Assembly: GCA_023055355.1 (NCBI GenBank)
Contig: JALJCS010000024.1
Location: forward strand, 9,377,501-9,441,500
Length of the DNA stretch: 64,000 nt
Reading direction: 5' to 3'
DNA from: Agelaius tricolor
Lineage: Eukaryota > Chordata > Aves > Passeriformes > Icteridae
The translations under genes and the position numbers were made by a program. The notes under the pieces were generated by a model that worked only from the letters and a program-made list of their open reading frames with translations, had not been told where the DNA came from and did not search any database. Of the stretch, positions 15,266-29,100 are shown one piece after another. Numbering within the stretch: position 1 is the first letter of the stretch; the number at the start of each line of letters is the position of its first letter.

Positions 15266-15566
15266 CAGAAGCAGTAACATCCATAAGAGTTTACTGTGAC
15301 AGAACAGATGTGAGGAAATGTTCAAGAAAACAGAGGAGCTGAAAAGTAATTTGGCAAGTAATGTTTTGGCAGCAGTACTGGCTTAAATAGCCTCCTTTCT
15401 CCCTGACCTCACCCACTTATTCCCACCGCTCCCTTCTTTGTGCTTGTACAGCTGTTTGTGCAGCCACATCGTGAACCAGGCTAGAAAACCATTTGGATGA
15501 GACACCTCTCTTCTTTCCTCCCCCTTTTCTGTAAGTTATTTTTCAGCCAGATCAGTATGCAGATTT

Positions 15567-15598
15567 AGCTGTGCTGCAGATTTAGCTGCTGCACAGCT
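15567..15598. repeat. Short near-perfect hairpin
   Basis: A 13-base arm (AGCTGTGCTGCAG) is followed by a 6-base loop (ATTTAG) and a 13-base arm (CTGCTGCACAGCT) that pair with one mismatch. The segment also contains two direct copies of GCAGATTTAGCTG (15559-15571 and 15576-15588), so the hairpin probably arose through local duplication. It is too short for a microRNA precursor. Confidence 0.7.
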
Positions 15599-18500
15599 GA
15601 ACAAATAGTTTGCCACAACTACACAAGAAGCAGCACAAATCAGGAACACGTGTCCAGGGCCAGGACATGTTTATGCTCAGCATAAGCAAAGCTTAAGCAG
15701 GACCATCACATCACTACCAGCAGCCCACAGCCTGAGACTCCCTGGGGTAATGAAAGAAGTGTCTCTGTCCAGGGCAAGAGCCCAGCTTGCTGCCCAGCCA
15801 CAGCAGCAACTGTGAGGACACTCTGCTCACCTGGTCTAGAAAAGAGAGAGTTTCAATACTGATCAGACAGTGAGACAAGCTGTTTGTACAGACACTCCCA
15901 AAGAGCATCATAACTCAGACAAACGTTAAAAGCTCTCCTAGGAGAAATGAGGCCACATTCAAGTTAAAAATGGGACATGGCCAGGTACCTGTAAATCACC
16001 TGAGGATGTTCCTGCTAAGCAGAATTACTGTGTCTCTTAAACAGTAGTTATTGAGTGCATTTGGCTTTATTAGTTCTCTGGGCAATTTCCCGATTAGGAA
16101 CCCCCTGATTAAGTGGAAAAGGATACACTGCCTCTGCATTCTCTATAAACAACATATGGTAGTTTACTACCTAGGCACACACAGAGGCTGAGCAGAACAC
16201 AAAGCAGAGGAGGGACCTGGGTACTGCTAATGCTTTCAGAACACAGGCACTAAATGACAACTTGGCTTCCATCTCCTTGCACAACCCAGTCTGACACCTT
16301 TGCCTCACAGTAAACAAGACTAATGCATTAGGAAACAGCAAGGTGCCATGAAAAGCACACACCTTTTCTTTCTTACATACACAGCATTTAAAGGCAGGGA
16401 TCACTGTGCACATTGCTTTCCTGACAGACTGCCACAATAGGAACCAGCTCCTACCAGAAGCTGCATTATTTTCATACAGGTGGACCAAAAGGGCAAAATG
16501 CAGAATTGAACAGAACTGCCTTAAACTAACAGCAGCAGCTGTTGAACAGTGTGTAAGTGCTGGCAGCCAGAGACTGCAGCCCTCGTGACTGAAGGGCTCT
16601 GACTGCATAAACTAAACTCCTCTCAAACTCCATACACCTGCCTGGATGCTACTTCCCAGGTTAGCTGGAGGAAACCAGCAGAGGCTGCAGATGGACAAAT
16701 TAATAAATGGGACACTACGGGCAGCTTAAACCCTGCACTTCATTATGTTCAAAACACAAACACAAGTCAAACACATACCAAACAAGCATCAATCGAAGTA
16801 TTGATGTTGTCACTCTAAATTGTCTCCTTCTGATAAATTCTTTGAAGATGAAGGAATTAGGTGTATTCCACCAGAAAGGTCATATAATATGACTGTACAG
16901 AACCAAAAGAAAAGAAACAGAATTCAGACACAAAAGCTGATTTCTAAGAAGCCCCAAATCTAAATTGACTTCACCTCTCTCAACCCTTGAGATGCAACTG
17001 TCTCCAGTAGATTCTCCCAACACATACATACCAGCTAAAATTAGGCTCATTATTGTGACTCATCCAAGTGGCTGCCAATCACTTAAGTTAAAAAAAGAAA
17101 CAATTCCAGCAGTTGTGTACTGCACACAGCCCTGTGCTGCACAAGACACTTGAAGCCAAATTGGAGCAAAGCAGCTCCATCACTTCAGAATGAAAAAACA
17201 ACATAAGCAGTGCATTTCTTAACAGTCAAGGTCTTTTCTGATACATTATTTAAAACTATGAAAAACACAATTGTCTGAGCTGATTCTGCTCAACAGCTGG
17301 ATTTTGAAAGATTGATCAAGTATGTGATAAAACCATTTACTTGAAGAATGTTTTTCTGGCAATCAGAGTGATACTGTCTCTGTATTTGTTCTCCACCCGT
17401 TAAAGGAAAAATTGTACCATGATAGTCAAAATAGACAAAACTTTCAGGGTTAACCCAACGACAGAAAGAGCACTGTCACACCTCTGCATCAAAGCAGAGG
17501 AAAATTTTGTTTCTGAGCAATTATGTCTGTCTATTTAAACTGGAATCTTCTGCAGTGAAGAACCACACCTTCCAAGAGCAGTGAGCAGTCAGCTCATGTT
17601 TAAGTCACTGACAGCAAGAGGCAGTCAGTACTTTTGGACATAAACTCCCTAAAGAATAAATTATAACAGAAGAAATCCAGTCAGGCTGCCACTACATCTA
17701 AAGACAAAATTCCCATTGAATTCAGCAGCACAAAAGTAGGCTTTGATACACGTTCCACACAAACTGGCATCAGACTTTGGTCTGTCCCCAAAAGGGGCAG
17801 AGCTGTGACAGCCCTCACGAAACGGAAGGGAGAGAGATACTAGAATTGAAGACACTTCTGCCTGCAAACAATTCTATATTCACTGGGAACTTCTATTTTA
17901 AGATGCACACTCTGGAACATAACTGTAACAAGCTGAAAGCTACAACTTTACATGCTACCATCCGATCTAGTCCTTTAAAGTGTGCCACAGAACTCACTCC
18001 CTTTATATTAATATATAGCAAAATTAACATGGTCTTGCCACTGTAAACCCTGACCAGAAGAACTTAAAAGGAGAGTTCTACACTTTGGTCCCCATGTGAT
18101 GAAAAGGAATTTAGATTCCAGTGTAGCTGTAAGCTCTTCTGTTCTCTATGCCAGAGTTATGTCAAGAAAATGAGATTGGAATGTGGCCCCAAAACTCTAC
18201 CAAAACAGTGGAAATTACGGGGTTTTTTTCAATCAAATGCTCCAGCATTCTGCTCTAGCCCATCAAGCCAGCATACTTATGAATCCAGAGTACCACAAAG
18301 AAGCCTTTATCTCATCAGTATGACATTGCACATGTCTCTAAGAAGCTGTCTAACTACTCATTAAGAAAGTGCAGTTCATCTGCTTTGGTAGAGGGTGGAT
18401 CAAACCAGACTGTGTTTAACAGCACAGTCTTGGTATTCAGAAGTGTATTAGATTGCTACATTTGCACATGACAACTGCATTATGTTTGGGCGACAGGTTT

Positions 18501-18866
18501 GAAGAAATCTCCCTCCTTATATTGTAATATTACTGTCTTTATTTATAAGCTAGGAAATATCAGTTACTCATTGATCAAAACACACTGTCCATTAGTCCTT
18601 CTGCATTCCTCTTCAGCAAGGTAAGCCTTTTTGGGTTGGCTGAACAGAGGAGCAAAAAATTCCAGTGTGTACGTCAAGGCTGACATTCTCCAACTTGGCT
18701 GACTTCTGTTACACTCCTAAATCCTCATTTAGTTTTTCAGTAATGCTGCAAACCCCCACACAACATAACGCATAAAGACACAGTGGGAGTTAGCATCTAT
18801 AAAAATCAGAGCAGTCCTACTTTATGCTTAACTACAAATTTGGATGGCTAACTTCAGCTATCAACA

Positions 18867-18910
18867 TTCAAAAAATGTTGGCCTGATTGCTGTTCAAAAA
18901 ATGTTGGCCT
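18867..18910. repeat. Two-copy tandem duplication, period 26
   Basis: The 18-mer TTCAAAAAATGTTGGCCT occurs at 18867-18884 and again, identical, at 18893-18910. This is a recent local duplication. Confidence 0.9.
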
Positions 18911-19563
18911 AAGTCTGCAAAGACAGTCAAGCTTAAGGACTGGACATGAACCAGAGGACCTCACTTAGGCCTCTGCCTAACCAAAACCTTCTCAGTGTGC
19001 AAATGCAGTTATCTGTGAGCTAGCACAGAATTAAGGGAACAAACAGAGCTGAAGAGAGGTGTTCACAAGCTGTGTGAAAAGAATCATGCACAGAAAGCTC
19101 TTTTGCTTTCTCTATGGAAGCTTAATAAGCAAGGTCCTGATATGAATACATCCACTTCCCAAAGGCAATTGCATCCAGTTTCTCCAGCAATGACCTTTCA
19201 GTGCACACTTTACTCACTTTACTCAGTGTGTAACTGACATTACAGGATGCATCCAAGGCCAGAATCCAAAAGAAAAGAAAGTGCAGTTACCATTAAGCTT
19301 ATTTTTCACTCTGTATTTCATCACCATCCAGAAGGACATTAACAACTAATAAAGCTGCAATCTGGGTGCTCTGCAAAGGAGGTGGCTGTGAACAGCTGCT
19401 GGTCCATAAGCTGGTAAAGTGCTGCTGCCTGACAAGCCTGTCCTGCTCTCCAGGAGGCCAGAGCCACCTGGAGCATGGGGGAAGCCCTTGTCCCTTCCTT
19501 TCAGAATGCACAATATGCATGTGTGAATCAGCACCCACACCGAGCTGGCCTCCATCTATTGCC

Positions 19564-19604
19564 AAACCACGGAAAATTCAAAGTGAAAAACCATGGAAAA
19601 TTCA
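19564..19604. repeat. Two-copy tandem duplication, period 24
   Basis: AAACCACGGAAAATTCA (19564-19580) is repeated as AAACCATGGAAAATTCA (19588-19604), with a single C-to-T difference at a CpG-like site. Confidence 0.85.
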
Positions 19605-22600
19605 TAGCTCTGCCCACCCCCACTCCATTGTGTTTAGCTGAGGTAGTGCTGTTGTGGGTCATGTTGGATTGCTGTGCTCTCAAGGACATTGGCAAGAGCA
19701 GGCCTGAGAAAGTGAGTTAAAAGCTGTGGATTTCTGATATGCCACAGAACATCCTCGCTTCTGGGACTTCAAATTGGATCCACATTGTTTCCCCAGCATG
19801 GTCTAATATTTAATATTTCCCAGGCTCCAGAAGGCAGGGTGGGGCCCAGCCCCATGGCAAACTACCCAAAGCCATCACCCTCTCAAGGACCTGCAGTTTA
19901 ATGCTATCATTCAACAGAGATTCAGGGAAAAGAGGGGAGATCTGTGGATAAAAACAACAGCACAATGCTTAGTTTGGCTGAATAGTCTTCAATGCTGCCT
20001 ATTTCTCATAAGTATGTGCATGTTAATTAAAAATATTTCATAATCTGGTAGTGTTTTGCTTGAATGGCTTCTGGCAAGCTCTATGATATGCTTGAGTTTT
20101 TAGGGCATAGCAATGTAAAGTCCTACAGGTATCGGGTTCAGTACTGAAAGAATCTGACATTAAAAAGGTCAAACAACACAGCTTTAAAAAGACGAGATGG
20201 GAGGAATTTAGCAAGAAGAATCAAGTACTTTTCGTATTATTTTAAGGTGGTAACATGAGGTTTATTTCTTCAAGAGATGGGATTGTTTCTCAAGGAACTG
20301 AGCCAAATCCAACAAAAAGCTAACAAGACACAGACAATAAAGTACTGCCAGTGAGTTTAACAGATGTTTTTCAGCTCACTTAGTTTAACCTGTCCTTGCC
20401 TTTGGCAGAAGACTTTTAATTTTAGCAAGACAACTAGGATTTCATAGCAATGCTGAACAAACATTTTAGAAAGAACACAGCAGAAAAATGTTTATGCATA
20501 CTCTGTGCAAGATGGACACTGGGTACTTCCCTCACCTTCCTCTGTTTGAAGTGAAGGATAAAATTCACAGAGCAGAGTTAAGCCACTACAAAGTGCCTTC
20601 TGAAAACCTTGCCCTTAGTAAGTTCCACTGTTTCTCTTTACACTCCCATGAGGTGGTAATTTATTTTATTAAACCAATAGTTTACACTGGAACTAAAACA
20701 ACTTATTGCAGATCTTTCTTAATCAGCTTCATCAAGCTCAAGTGAAAAATATTTAGCTTGTTTAAAGAGATCAAATATTTGCATTTAGTGGATTATTAAG
20801 TAGGAACAAAACCATGTTCCTGACATATCTGGGATTTGATTAATAAGAAATTAAAATGTCTACACTGCATCTTAGCAAAATTCAGAGTTGCTGCATTAAT
20901 AAAACACTGTCATATAATTAAAGCATGAAGAATATTTGGCTGATTTTAAAATTACATATCCTATCCTTGTGCGGGGTACACATTAAAACACAAGATATAT
21001 ATTGCTTCTCTCCTAAAAGGAAGCCTTAAATGGGTAGCTCTGAGAGCTACTTGGTCTGAGCAGCAGAAATGCACAATATTCTCCTGGAAGTTAGAAGTTC
21101 CTCCACTGCTAAATGTTTCTTCTGGTGCCAGTAAAGTGAGGATGTGTCACAAGGGGAATATCTGCCACTTCAACTGTAATTAAATTTGTTGCTGAGTATG
21201 ATCCATATAAAAGTAATTCTTGATCCACTTCAGCTGGTGGTTATTTCCCCACAGAAAAATGAAGGACATTTCAGTAGGCAGTGATGAAGGCATGGGATTG
21301 AATACAAGCAGAAAAAGAGCCACTTGGATGGGAACAGGAATGTTGAAGGTTTTACTCTTTGGAAGCATTTTAAAGAAGGATACAAGAACTTGCCTCCTTG
21401 TAAGATTATTCTCAAAAGTCAATAGCACCTCACCAGGGGTTGAAATTGCATCTTTCCTATGGTTTTTCCCTTGTGACTGGTACTTACCACATTACTTACT
21501 ACTGCAAAATCATTCCTTCATGTACAAAACTTTGCATTCAATTTCTAAGTATAAACCTCTGCCTAATGAAAGGCTGGTGGCTTGGTATCTTTTCCAGGCA
21601 CAGGTGTGCAGCCAGCTGTGAGCTAACTGTGCATAGATGGAGCCAGAAGAGTTCCAGGCATTTAAACTGGAATTAAAATAAGTATTTAGTGCAATTTCAG
21701 ATGCCTTAGAGCACCACACCCGGCTGATCTAAAATGACATGTATTTTTCCCAGGTCCAGTATTAGGCCAATTCCATGCATATTAATAGGACATGGTGCTT
21801 GTAGAGTGCCAGAGGGGCACCAGGTCAGTACATTAAACATCTGAGTTGCTAAAAAGTAAAGATTCTGGACCAGGGCCATGCAAGTACTCACAATACACAA
21901 CTATGAGATGTTAGAGATGATCCCCAAAGCATATGAGAAGGAGCTGACTTCTAATCATACACTGCTTTTTCTGGCACAATAGGTCAGATAGGCATTTGGG
22001 AAAAGGAGGTGAATAAAACTTGTATTTGGAATTGTTTTGACTGCTATTGCTTGTACTAATTGCTTTTAAAAGGATTTTGTTTGATTGTTTAGATAGCATT
22101 TTAGGAGAGTAAAATTAAGCACTGAGACAGGTCTTTGAACACTTTAAACATTTCCAGAGGGATTTATGGACAAAATCTTTGGTGATCAGGAACAATCCAA
22201 ATCCTGAATCAAAAGGTTAGCCTACTTAGGGCTTTTCATCTCCTTGAGAAACCATGGGCTCTTGAAAGACTTTGGCAGACCTGGCTGGATACTTTGGTAC
22301 TTAATATGCAACAGCAAGAGCGAACAAGCTTGTGAACAGCCATTAAATCACAATCAAGGATAGAGTCTAATCAAGTCTAAAAAGAGCAACATTAGGTTTG
22401 AGCATGCAGTTTGTTATCAGCTGAACATATTAAACCATTAAAAGCATTCACACAGGAATCTGATGAATAATTTCATAGATCGATGATACCAAAATTTGAA
22501 TATGAATACAAGCCACAAACTCACTCTGGGTTGAAATGCCTGCATCTCTCAGCTACCAGCAGCACCAGATATAATGCAGGACACAAATGTGATGTTAATA

Positions 22601-25600
22601 GGAATATTTTACAAAGTAGGCATCAAAACAAGAGATGGAAATAGCTTAAAATTTCAGCTTAAGGGGCTAGCACAGGGAACTCTTAAGCTTCAAAACCTGC
22701 AAAGGGGGAGCTCATGAAAATTCCCTATTTCTATCAACTGGTTTCCATTCTCCACAGGAAAAAAAATTAATACCAAATAATAACATTGTGCTCATTTTAG
22801 GGAGATACAGATAGGCAAAGTATGTGTCTGTCCATCAGGGGCCACAATTTATGAAGTAATACTTTATCTATTGAGAGGTGTAATTTGGGAAGCATTCAGA
22901 ATCTTTCAAAAGTATTAACTTTGACAAGAATATGATGAAGTACATCTCTTTATCCCGTGCACAGAGTGATTAAATGAAGCTAGAAAAAAAAAGACATCAT
23001 TGTTTCAAAACAGGAACCTTAAATTAGGCTCCTCATTATTAGATAGATGCAGATTTTCAAAAATGACTGATGAACTGACTCACACTCATCTTCACTTTAA
23101 GCAACCTTAAGTAGATCTGATTTTTAGAAAGTATTGTATTCTCAATCCTTTCAAATGATCCTTTAAAAAAAAACCTCAAAATGGGTATCTAAAAATCTTA
23201 AATATTTGAAATAATTAAATAGCTGTAAACATATCATTATAATTAACCACTTCTAAAACACTTGGTTTTGCTATCTTATTTTTGTTACTGGAAGAGATAG
23301 GCCCTTGGTCTTTGTAAGAGTGAAAAAAGCAGAATATCCCTTCTGGAAACAAACCAACAGCCAAGTTCATCTAAATACCTGGAGCATGAATTTTAGAGAT
23401 TTAATTTTATTCATACAAATTTGTAAAGTGTTCTCCAAAGCCCATTTTGTGCTATGTGTACTGAACACACAAAACAAAGATGTTCAGCTCCTGCCTGGGA
23501 TGCTTGGACACTCTGGGAAGGAGCAGCAGTAACAGATCAGCAGACAACCAGCACCAGCTTCCCAAAGTCTGCACTCCCAGCATCTCACCAATGCCCTGAC
23601 TGCCAACACATCCACTCTTACTCAAGAAAAGGTAACAAAGCAGCACCAGAGCATTTCAAGGTCCTGAATTTAAAAAATGAAAACCAAAAAGATGCACAAA
23701 GAGTGACTGCTCAAAGGAAATGCATTAGTGATGGGACAAAGGGTGACTTTCATACACTCTGACATAGCAGCTAGACACTGAATCAATACACCATAAAAAA
23801 TTAATTTAGCTGAAAAAAATCTTCTTGGCTCACCAGATTTTCACAGATTGAAGGGTTCTACTCTTACATAGAAGGGTTCCCATTAGGGAATACAAAGTAG
23901 ACAGGTAGTGGAAAACTTTGTTAACAATCCATGGAACTGAGAATATTCAGAGCCCAGAGCCTGACAAAGAAAACAGTTACGAGAGAAAGAAAAACAGTAG
24001 AATGAAAACATAAATACTGTGGATGCATTGTGTTTCTGCTTGGTTACACAGTCCTAAGGGGCACACTGAACACTCCAAGGCAAGGGCAGTGACAACTGGC
24101 AGGAGTGTCCAGCACACTGCAGGACTCAGCTCTCTAACACAGTCCAGAGCTATTGCTCTTACATGATTTTATAACATAATCAAGGCACATGCACATATCC
24201 AGTGCATGCCCCATGCCTAGTTAAAGACAATGCAAAACACTATTTTGCTTTTGTTTTAACTTGGACCATGATTGAAAAGAACAGAATCTCATGTTCCAAA
24301 GAAGAGTCACGAGAACTGAGTAGTCTTCAAGAAAAAGAACTTCTGATTCCACTTTTGGGCTCATCTCAGTGTACTACAATGTACCAAACTTCAGAAAACC
24401 TCAGAAATATTGCTGTGCATTCCATAGATATAGTGTGTATGCAATTATACTCAATACCCATACCACCACCACCAGCAGCTGGAGGTTAATAAATTAATTT
24501 TCAGGGTAACTACATGTAGGTAAGGAACCATTGCTGTTCTCACTTTACAGAGTCAAAGCAGAAGCTCAAGAACCCAGGACTGTTCACTTTGATCTGGCTC
24601 CTGTTGATCCAAGACTATGATATCCATCATCAAACACAAAGCAATCTCTTTTACTGTGACTTAAAAGATTCCATTAAAGTCAAACTTCTAACCAAACTTC
24701 TCAAAAAAATTACATATAAATTCTTCCAGGAAAAATGGATACACTTTATGGCACAGTCTAAACTCACATTATCCTGCAGTATTTCCACAGGATGGTAAAA
24801 ACTCATCCCTAATATCTGGTTTCATTTTCTTTGAAGAAGATGAAGTCCTAATACATCCACACTGGGGATCAATTAATTTGGGCAGTCCTTGTGATACCAG
24901 GACTTAAGAAGCTTCAGTTTAAATTCATATTTTCTTCTTAATTTGTTGTTTGGGATTTTTGAAAGCGGGTGTTTATAAATTTTATTATGTAAGAGGCCAC
25001 TACAGTGAAAACTAAATGTCAACAAAGGTAACTAATATTCAGGCTAGCAACAAAGACAAGATAGATCTATCCAAAATCACCTCTTCTAGAAAATCCTGCA
25101 ATCCTTAGCCAGGGAGATGGTTCACTTCATTTGACACAAGTATACACAAAACAACTGCAGATAATAAATCCACTGCTTTAATATCACCTATTATGCACTT
25201 TAACCAATGATCCTTCAAGGAAAAAAAGTATAAATAAAGCCTAGAACAAGCAGCTGAAGCAGCATCCATGCTCCTGTAGCATCCTGCCTCATCTTGCTTA
25301 TTCTGCATCTGGCCCCCTTAAGCCTCTTTACCCAGCAGCAAAACTCTACCAGAATGAGCTGAGCAGCTCCTTCCAGCCCCATCTATTACTTGGTGAGGAA
25401 GAAGCTGGCACTGAACAGAGCTGGATACTTGTCAAAGAACAAGTTTGCTGAATGCACACAACACAGTAAATTACAGGCATATTTGCTTTAATTTCATTCT
25501 TATGCATCTCCTTAAATCAGAAGGTGGGAAGCACAACCTTTCTGTATTCAAAGTATTCATATTGGTTCCTAATCATCATTCTAATAAAAGGAAAACAATG

Positions 25601-26082
25601 AGCCTGTGGAAGGCTTTTCTTGCAGTTTATATGTTCTTAGACACTCTTTTGGTTACTATTCCACCTTTTCTCATTTAAGCACAAGCTACTTAAAATCTGA
25701 AAAATGTATTGCATTTTCATAGGTAGCACAGACAACTATTTCATTATACTTCTGCAAATAAATTCTTTTTTCATTCATGCTATGCAATGTTAAAGAAAGG
25801 ACAATCAGCTGGCTACTGAATCTAAAATAGTTATTGAGCTTTGTGAAATGATGCAAAGATAGAAAAATGGAGTTAGATGGCAAAAGTAAAAGCCAGACTA
25901 TCTTCTCTAATTAACATCTCACTAGATTTTTGGTTTCCTGGCAACTTTGTAGTTTCAGCCTTGTCAGATGAAAAGTATTTGCTTGATAAAATTTTCAGAA
26001 ATTCCAATTTGTGAGTAAAACAGATCTTTACAGGGATCAGGAAGAAAAATTAGATCCTGTTTTCTTGTTTATTCAAATGGAT

Positions 26083-26105
26083 TAAAAAAAAAAAGAAAGA
26101 AAGGT
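26083..26105. repeat. A-rich and GAAA simple tract
   Basis: A run of adenines passes into GAAA units. No source element was recognised beside it. Confidence 0.85.
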
Positions 26106-29100
26106 CTGACAAAATATTATGTCAATGGTATCATTTAGCAAAAACCAACTCCTTATTTCATATGAAAGACCCAGTGGTTCAACCTGGGTGTATATAACCC
26201 CCTTGGAGAGACTGTAATATGACCTTAATCTGGATGACTGAATCTGACTCTTAGGTTTTGCCAAAAATCTGTACACTCATTTGTGAACACAACATCAAGC
26301 ATTTAATGTCTCATGCATCACTACAATAATGAGAAATGCCCTTTCCACTTGGCTGTCAGAAAGCTTGTAAACTTCTGAGCAACAACACTAATATAACCAA
26401 CCTCAAAATATGGCCAGAGACTTTGCTGTCATACAGAAGAAATTAATTCAGTCCAGTTCAGATTCCTGTACTGCACTTCTCAGCACAGCACCTGAGCATG
26501 CCTGCACCATAAAATGGCAATAAATCTACTGCAGTCACAGAAAGAGAGTTGGATCCCTGGAGAAAGCCCTTCACAGTCTCCCTGTTCCACTTCTGTGCCA
26601 TATGGCTCAACTCACATCACAATTTAATAAAGGCAAGAATATGTGATCCCTTTGAATCAGACTCTGCATCCAAAACTTTCCCTCTTGCAATAGGATATAA
26701 TAGGATGAAAACAAATCTGCTTGAAAAAAACTTTTGGAAAGAGCACGACAGCTCCCAATTTCTTTTTCTCCCCTTTAGCTTTTCCAGGCTTATTCCAGTG
26801 AAAGCACAGCATGCCTGGGCCAAGTCCAATGAAAAGGTGCTCTTGGAATCATGTCAAAACCCACTTTGTGGCAACCCAGGCACAAACCATACTGTTAAAA
26901 ATACTGTGCTCCTAAGATGACTTTGCTAAATACCTCTTCTACCACTAACTAAGTAGCACTAGGAGACATTGAACATTAGCTTGACAGTGTTATATGGAGC
27001 CTTGGCTGTAATCAAAGTCTTTTATTTTTCAAAATTGCATTATTAAATGGCCATAATATCCTACAGGAGCTTTTGAAGCTTTAAATCCATTAGCCCAGCA
27101 TATACTATCAATGGTAAATATATTACCTATCCTTCCAACAGACACAGAATGATGGGTTATTCTCATTTCAGTCATCCCAAGGGCCAAATCTTTACCTTGT
27201 TTTGTTCTGTTTCCCAGCTACAAAGAGCAAAACATGTCCTTTCAGTCTGGCTGACTTTCATCAGTGATTAAGGGGAGAAAGAGAAAACCTATCAAATCTA
27301 AGGGACACACAGCACAAGCCAAAATGTTCCCTCCTCAGTGCTATGCTCAGGCTGGATGAGCGCTCAGTGTCATGGCAGAGCAGCAGCAGCTTTCACAGCA
27401 CTCTGTCCCAGGGAACTGCCAGAAGCTGAACAAGGCCAGGAATTCAAGGAGCACTGACAAAGAATCCCTCGCTTCTGGCAAGGTAGCAATTCCTGCTCTT
27501 GCAGGCAGTTTGGTGCAGAAAACCACTGTCTTCCCAAAGGAGAGATAAGATTGAACAAGAGAGCAGAAGGCAGCTTACTCTTAAAGAGGCCAGAGAAGGA
27601 GGGAGTTGCTGCCCCAGCAGAACATGAGCAAAGAGGGATTTCTGTCTTTTTGCAATTTCTTTCTGTGATTTCTGTCTTCCAGCTCACATGTGCCAATGCT
27701 CTCCAATTTTATTTTTGCAGCTTTGAGTGTCACCCAACTATGAGCAATCTTTCTGGGGAAAAATAAAAGTATGGAAACTGTTATTTAACATGTAGAATAT
27801 ACAAAATGGAATCCCACAGAAATAATTTTCCAGCTGGCCTTGTTCTCCCATTCATATGATAGTTTTCATATTCTTCTGGAATTCTGTGTATTCGAGCTGC
27901 CAGAATACAGATGCTGGCCACTGTAACAGAACAAACTAACTCAGCACCCATGACTGACCTGCACAAAACACATCCTGTGATAGACACAAAGTTACTTTGA
28001 AAAATCCATCTAATATTAGAGAGATTCAAAACATTGTTTCTCCTGCAATGTTTAATTTTCCACTAGTTTCCTTGTGTTCATTTCCTTATTTATTGCAGAA
28101 AACTGGATCCTGCATAGTTAGGAAAAATTACATCTTTTCCTTTTCATTTATCCCACACAGCACAGACATTCAAGCTGGTGATTCAGCAGAAAGAAGGTCA
28201 ATGTACTAATGGAATCAATAAACTTAAGTGTGATGAAGTGACTGCCACTTCAATTACTGTATAAACCGTAAATCATTTTCAAATGCAAGAAATGTCCTTC
28301 TATCAATAAACTATCTGTTTAAGCAATTGTTTAAAAATCAAAGTGTGATCTTGTAAACATTTTGGAACTCAGTTACATTGTACATCTCACTCATAACTTC
28401 TGCCTATTGCTCATTGCTTATTCCTTATAGACTTAGATTCAGTACAGAGTAAAGACTAACTGAAGGAGTATTTACAATTAGAAATTGTGGCAATGGTCTC
28501 CTGCTCCTGACTTCTTTTCTCTACTCCTTAGTCATAACTGGATGCTGTGACATTTCTCCCAAAAAAACTGGGAGCACAGAGTGAAACCTGTGCCCACTGC
28601 AAGCCACTGGTGCTGTCCAGACACAAAGAGTTCCATCTTTACACAAGCTGCCATCGCTACCAGAAACTTTAAAGGCTGATCTCATGTGTGCTGATACAGA
28701 CCAATGGCTAAATATTCCTGTTAAGCTCTACATGCTGCATGGCCCTATATGACATGTCTCTCACTCAGGAAGCAAAGTCACAGGCTTTTTTTCTCACCCT
28801 GGAAATTTAAAATATGGTCCCTGGTGAAAGGAAGTCTCGTCTGCCCAAGTTAACAAAATACCATAGCATGACCTGCTCTTAACAGTCCTCGTTCCCCAGT
28901 GAAACGTATCACCCACTCACTGTCTCTCTCTCAAAGCCTGAAGGATGCTCACTGGCACAGAAAAGGAAGAGCAAGAAAATCCAGAGAGACTATTACTGAT
29001 TAAGTACTGTATATCCAGTGGCATGAGGATGCACAACAACCCTTAGATGCAGCAGAAGCTTTTCATCCTGCAGCCCAGGACAGACAGGAGTTCTTACAGA

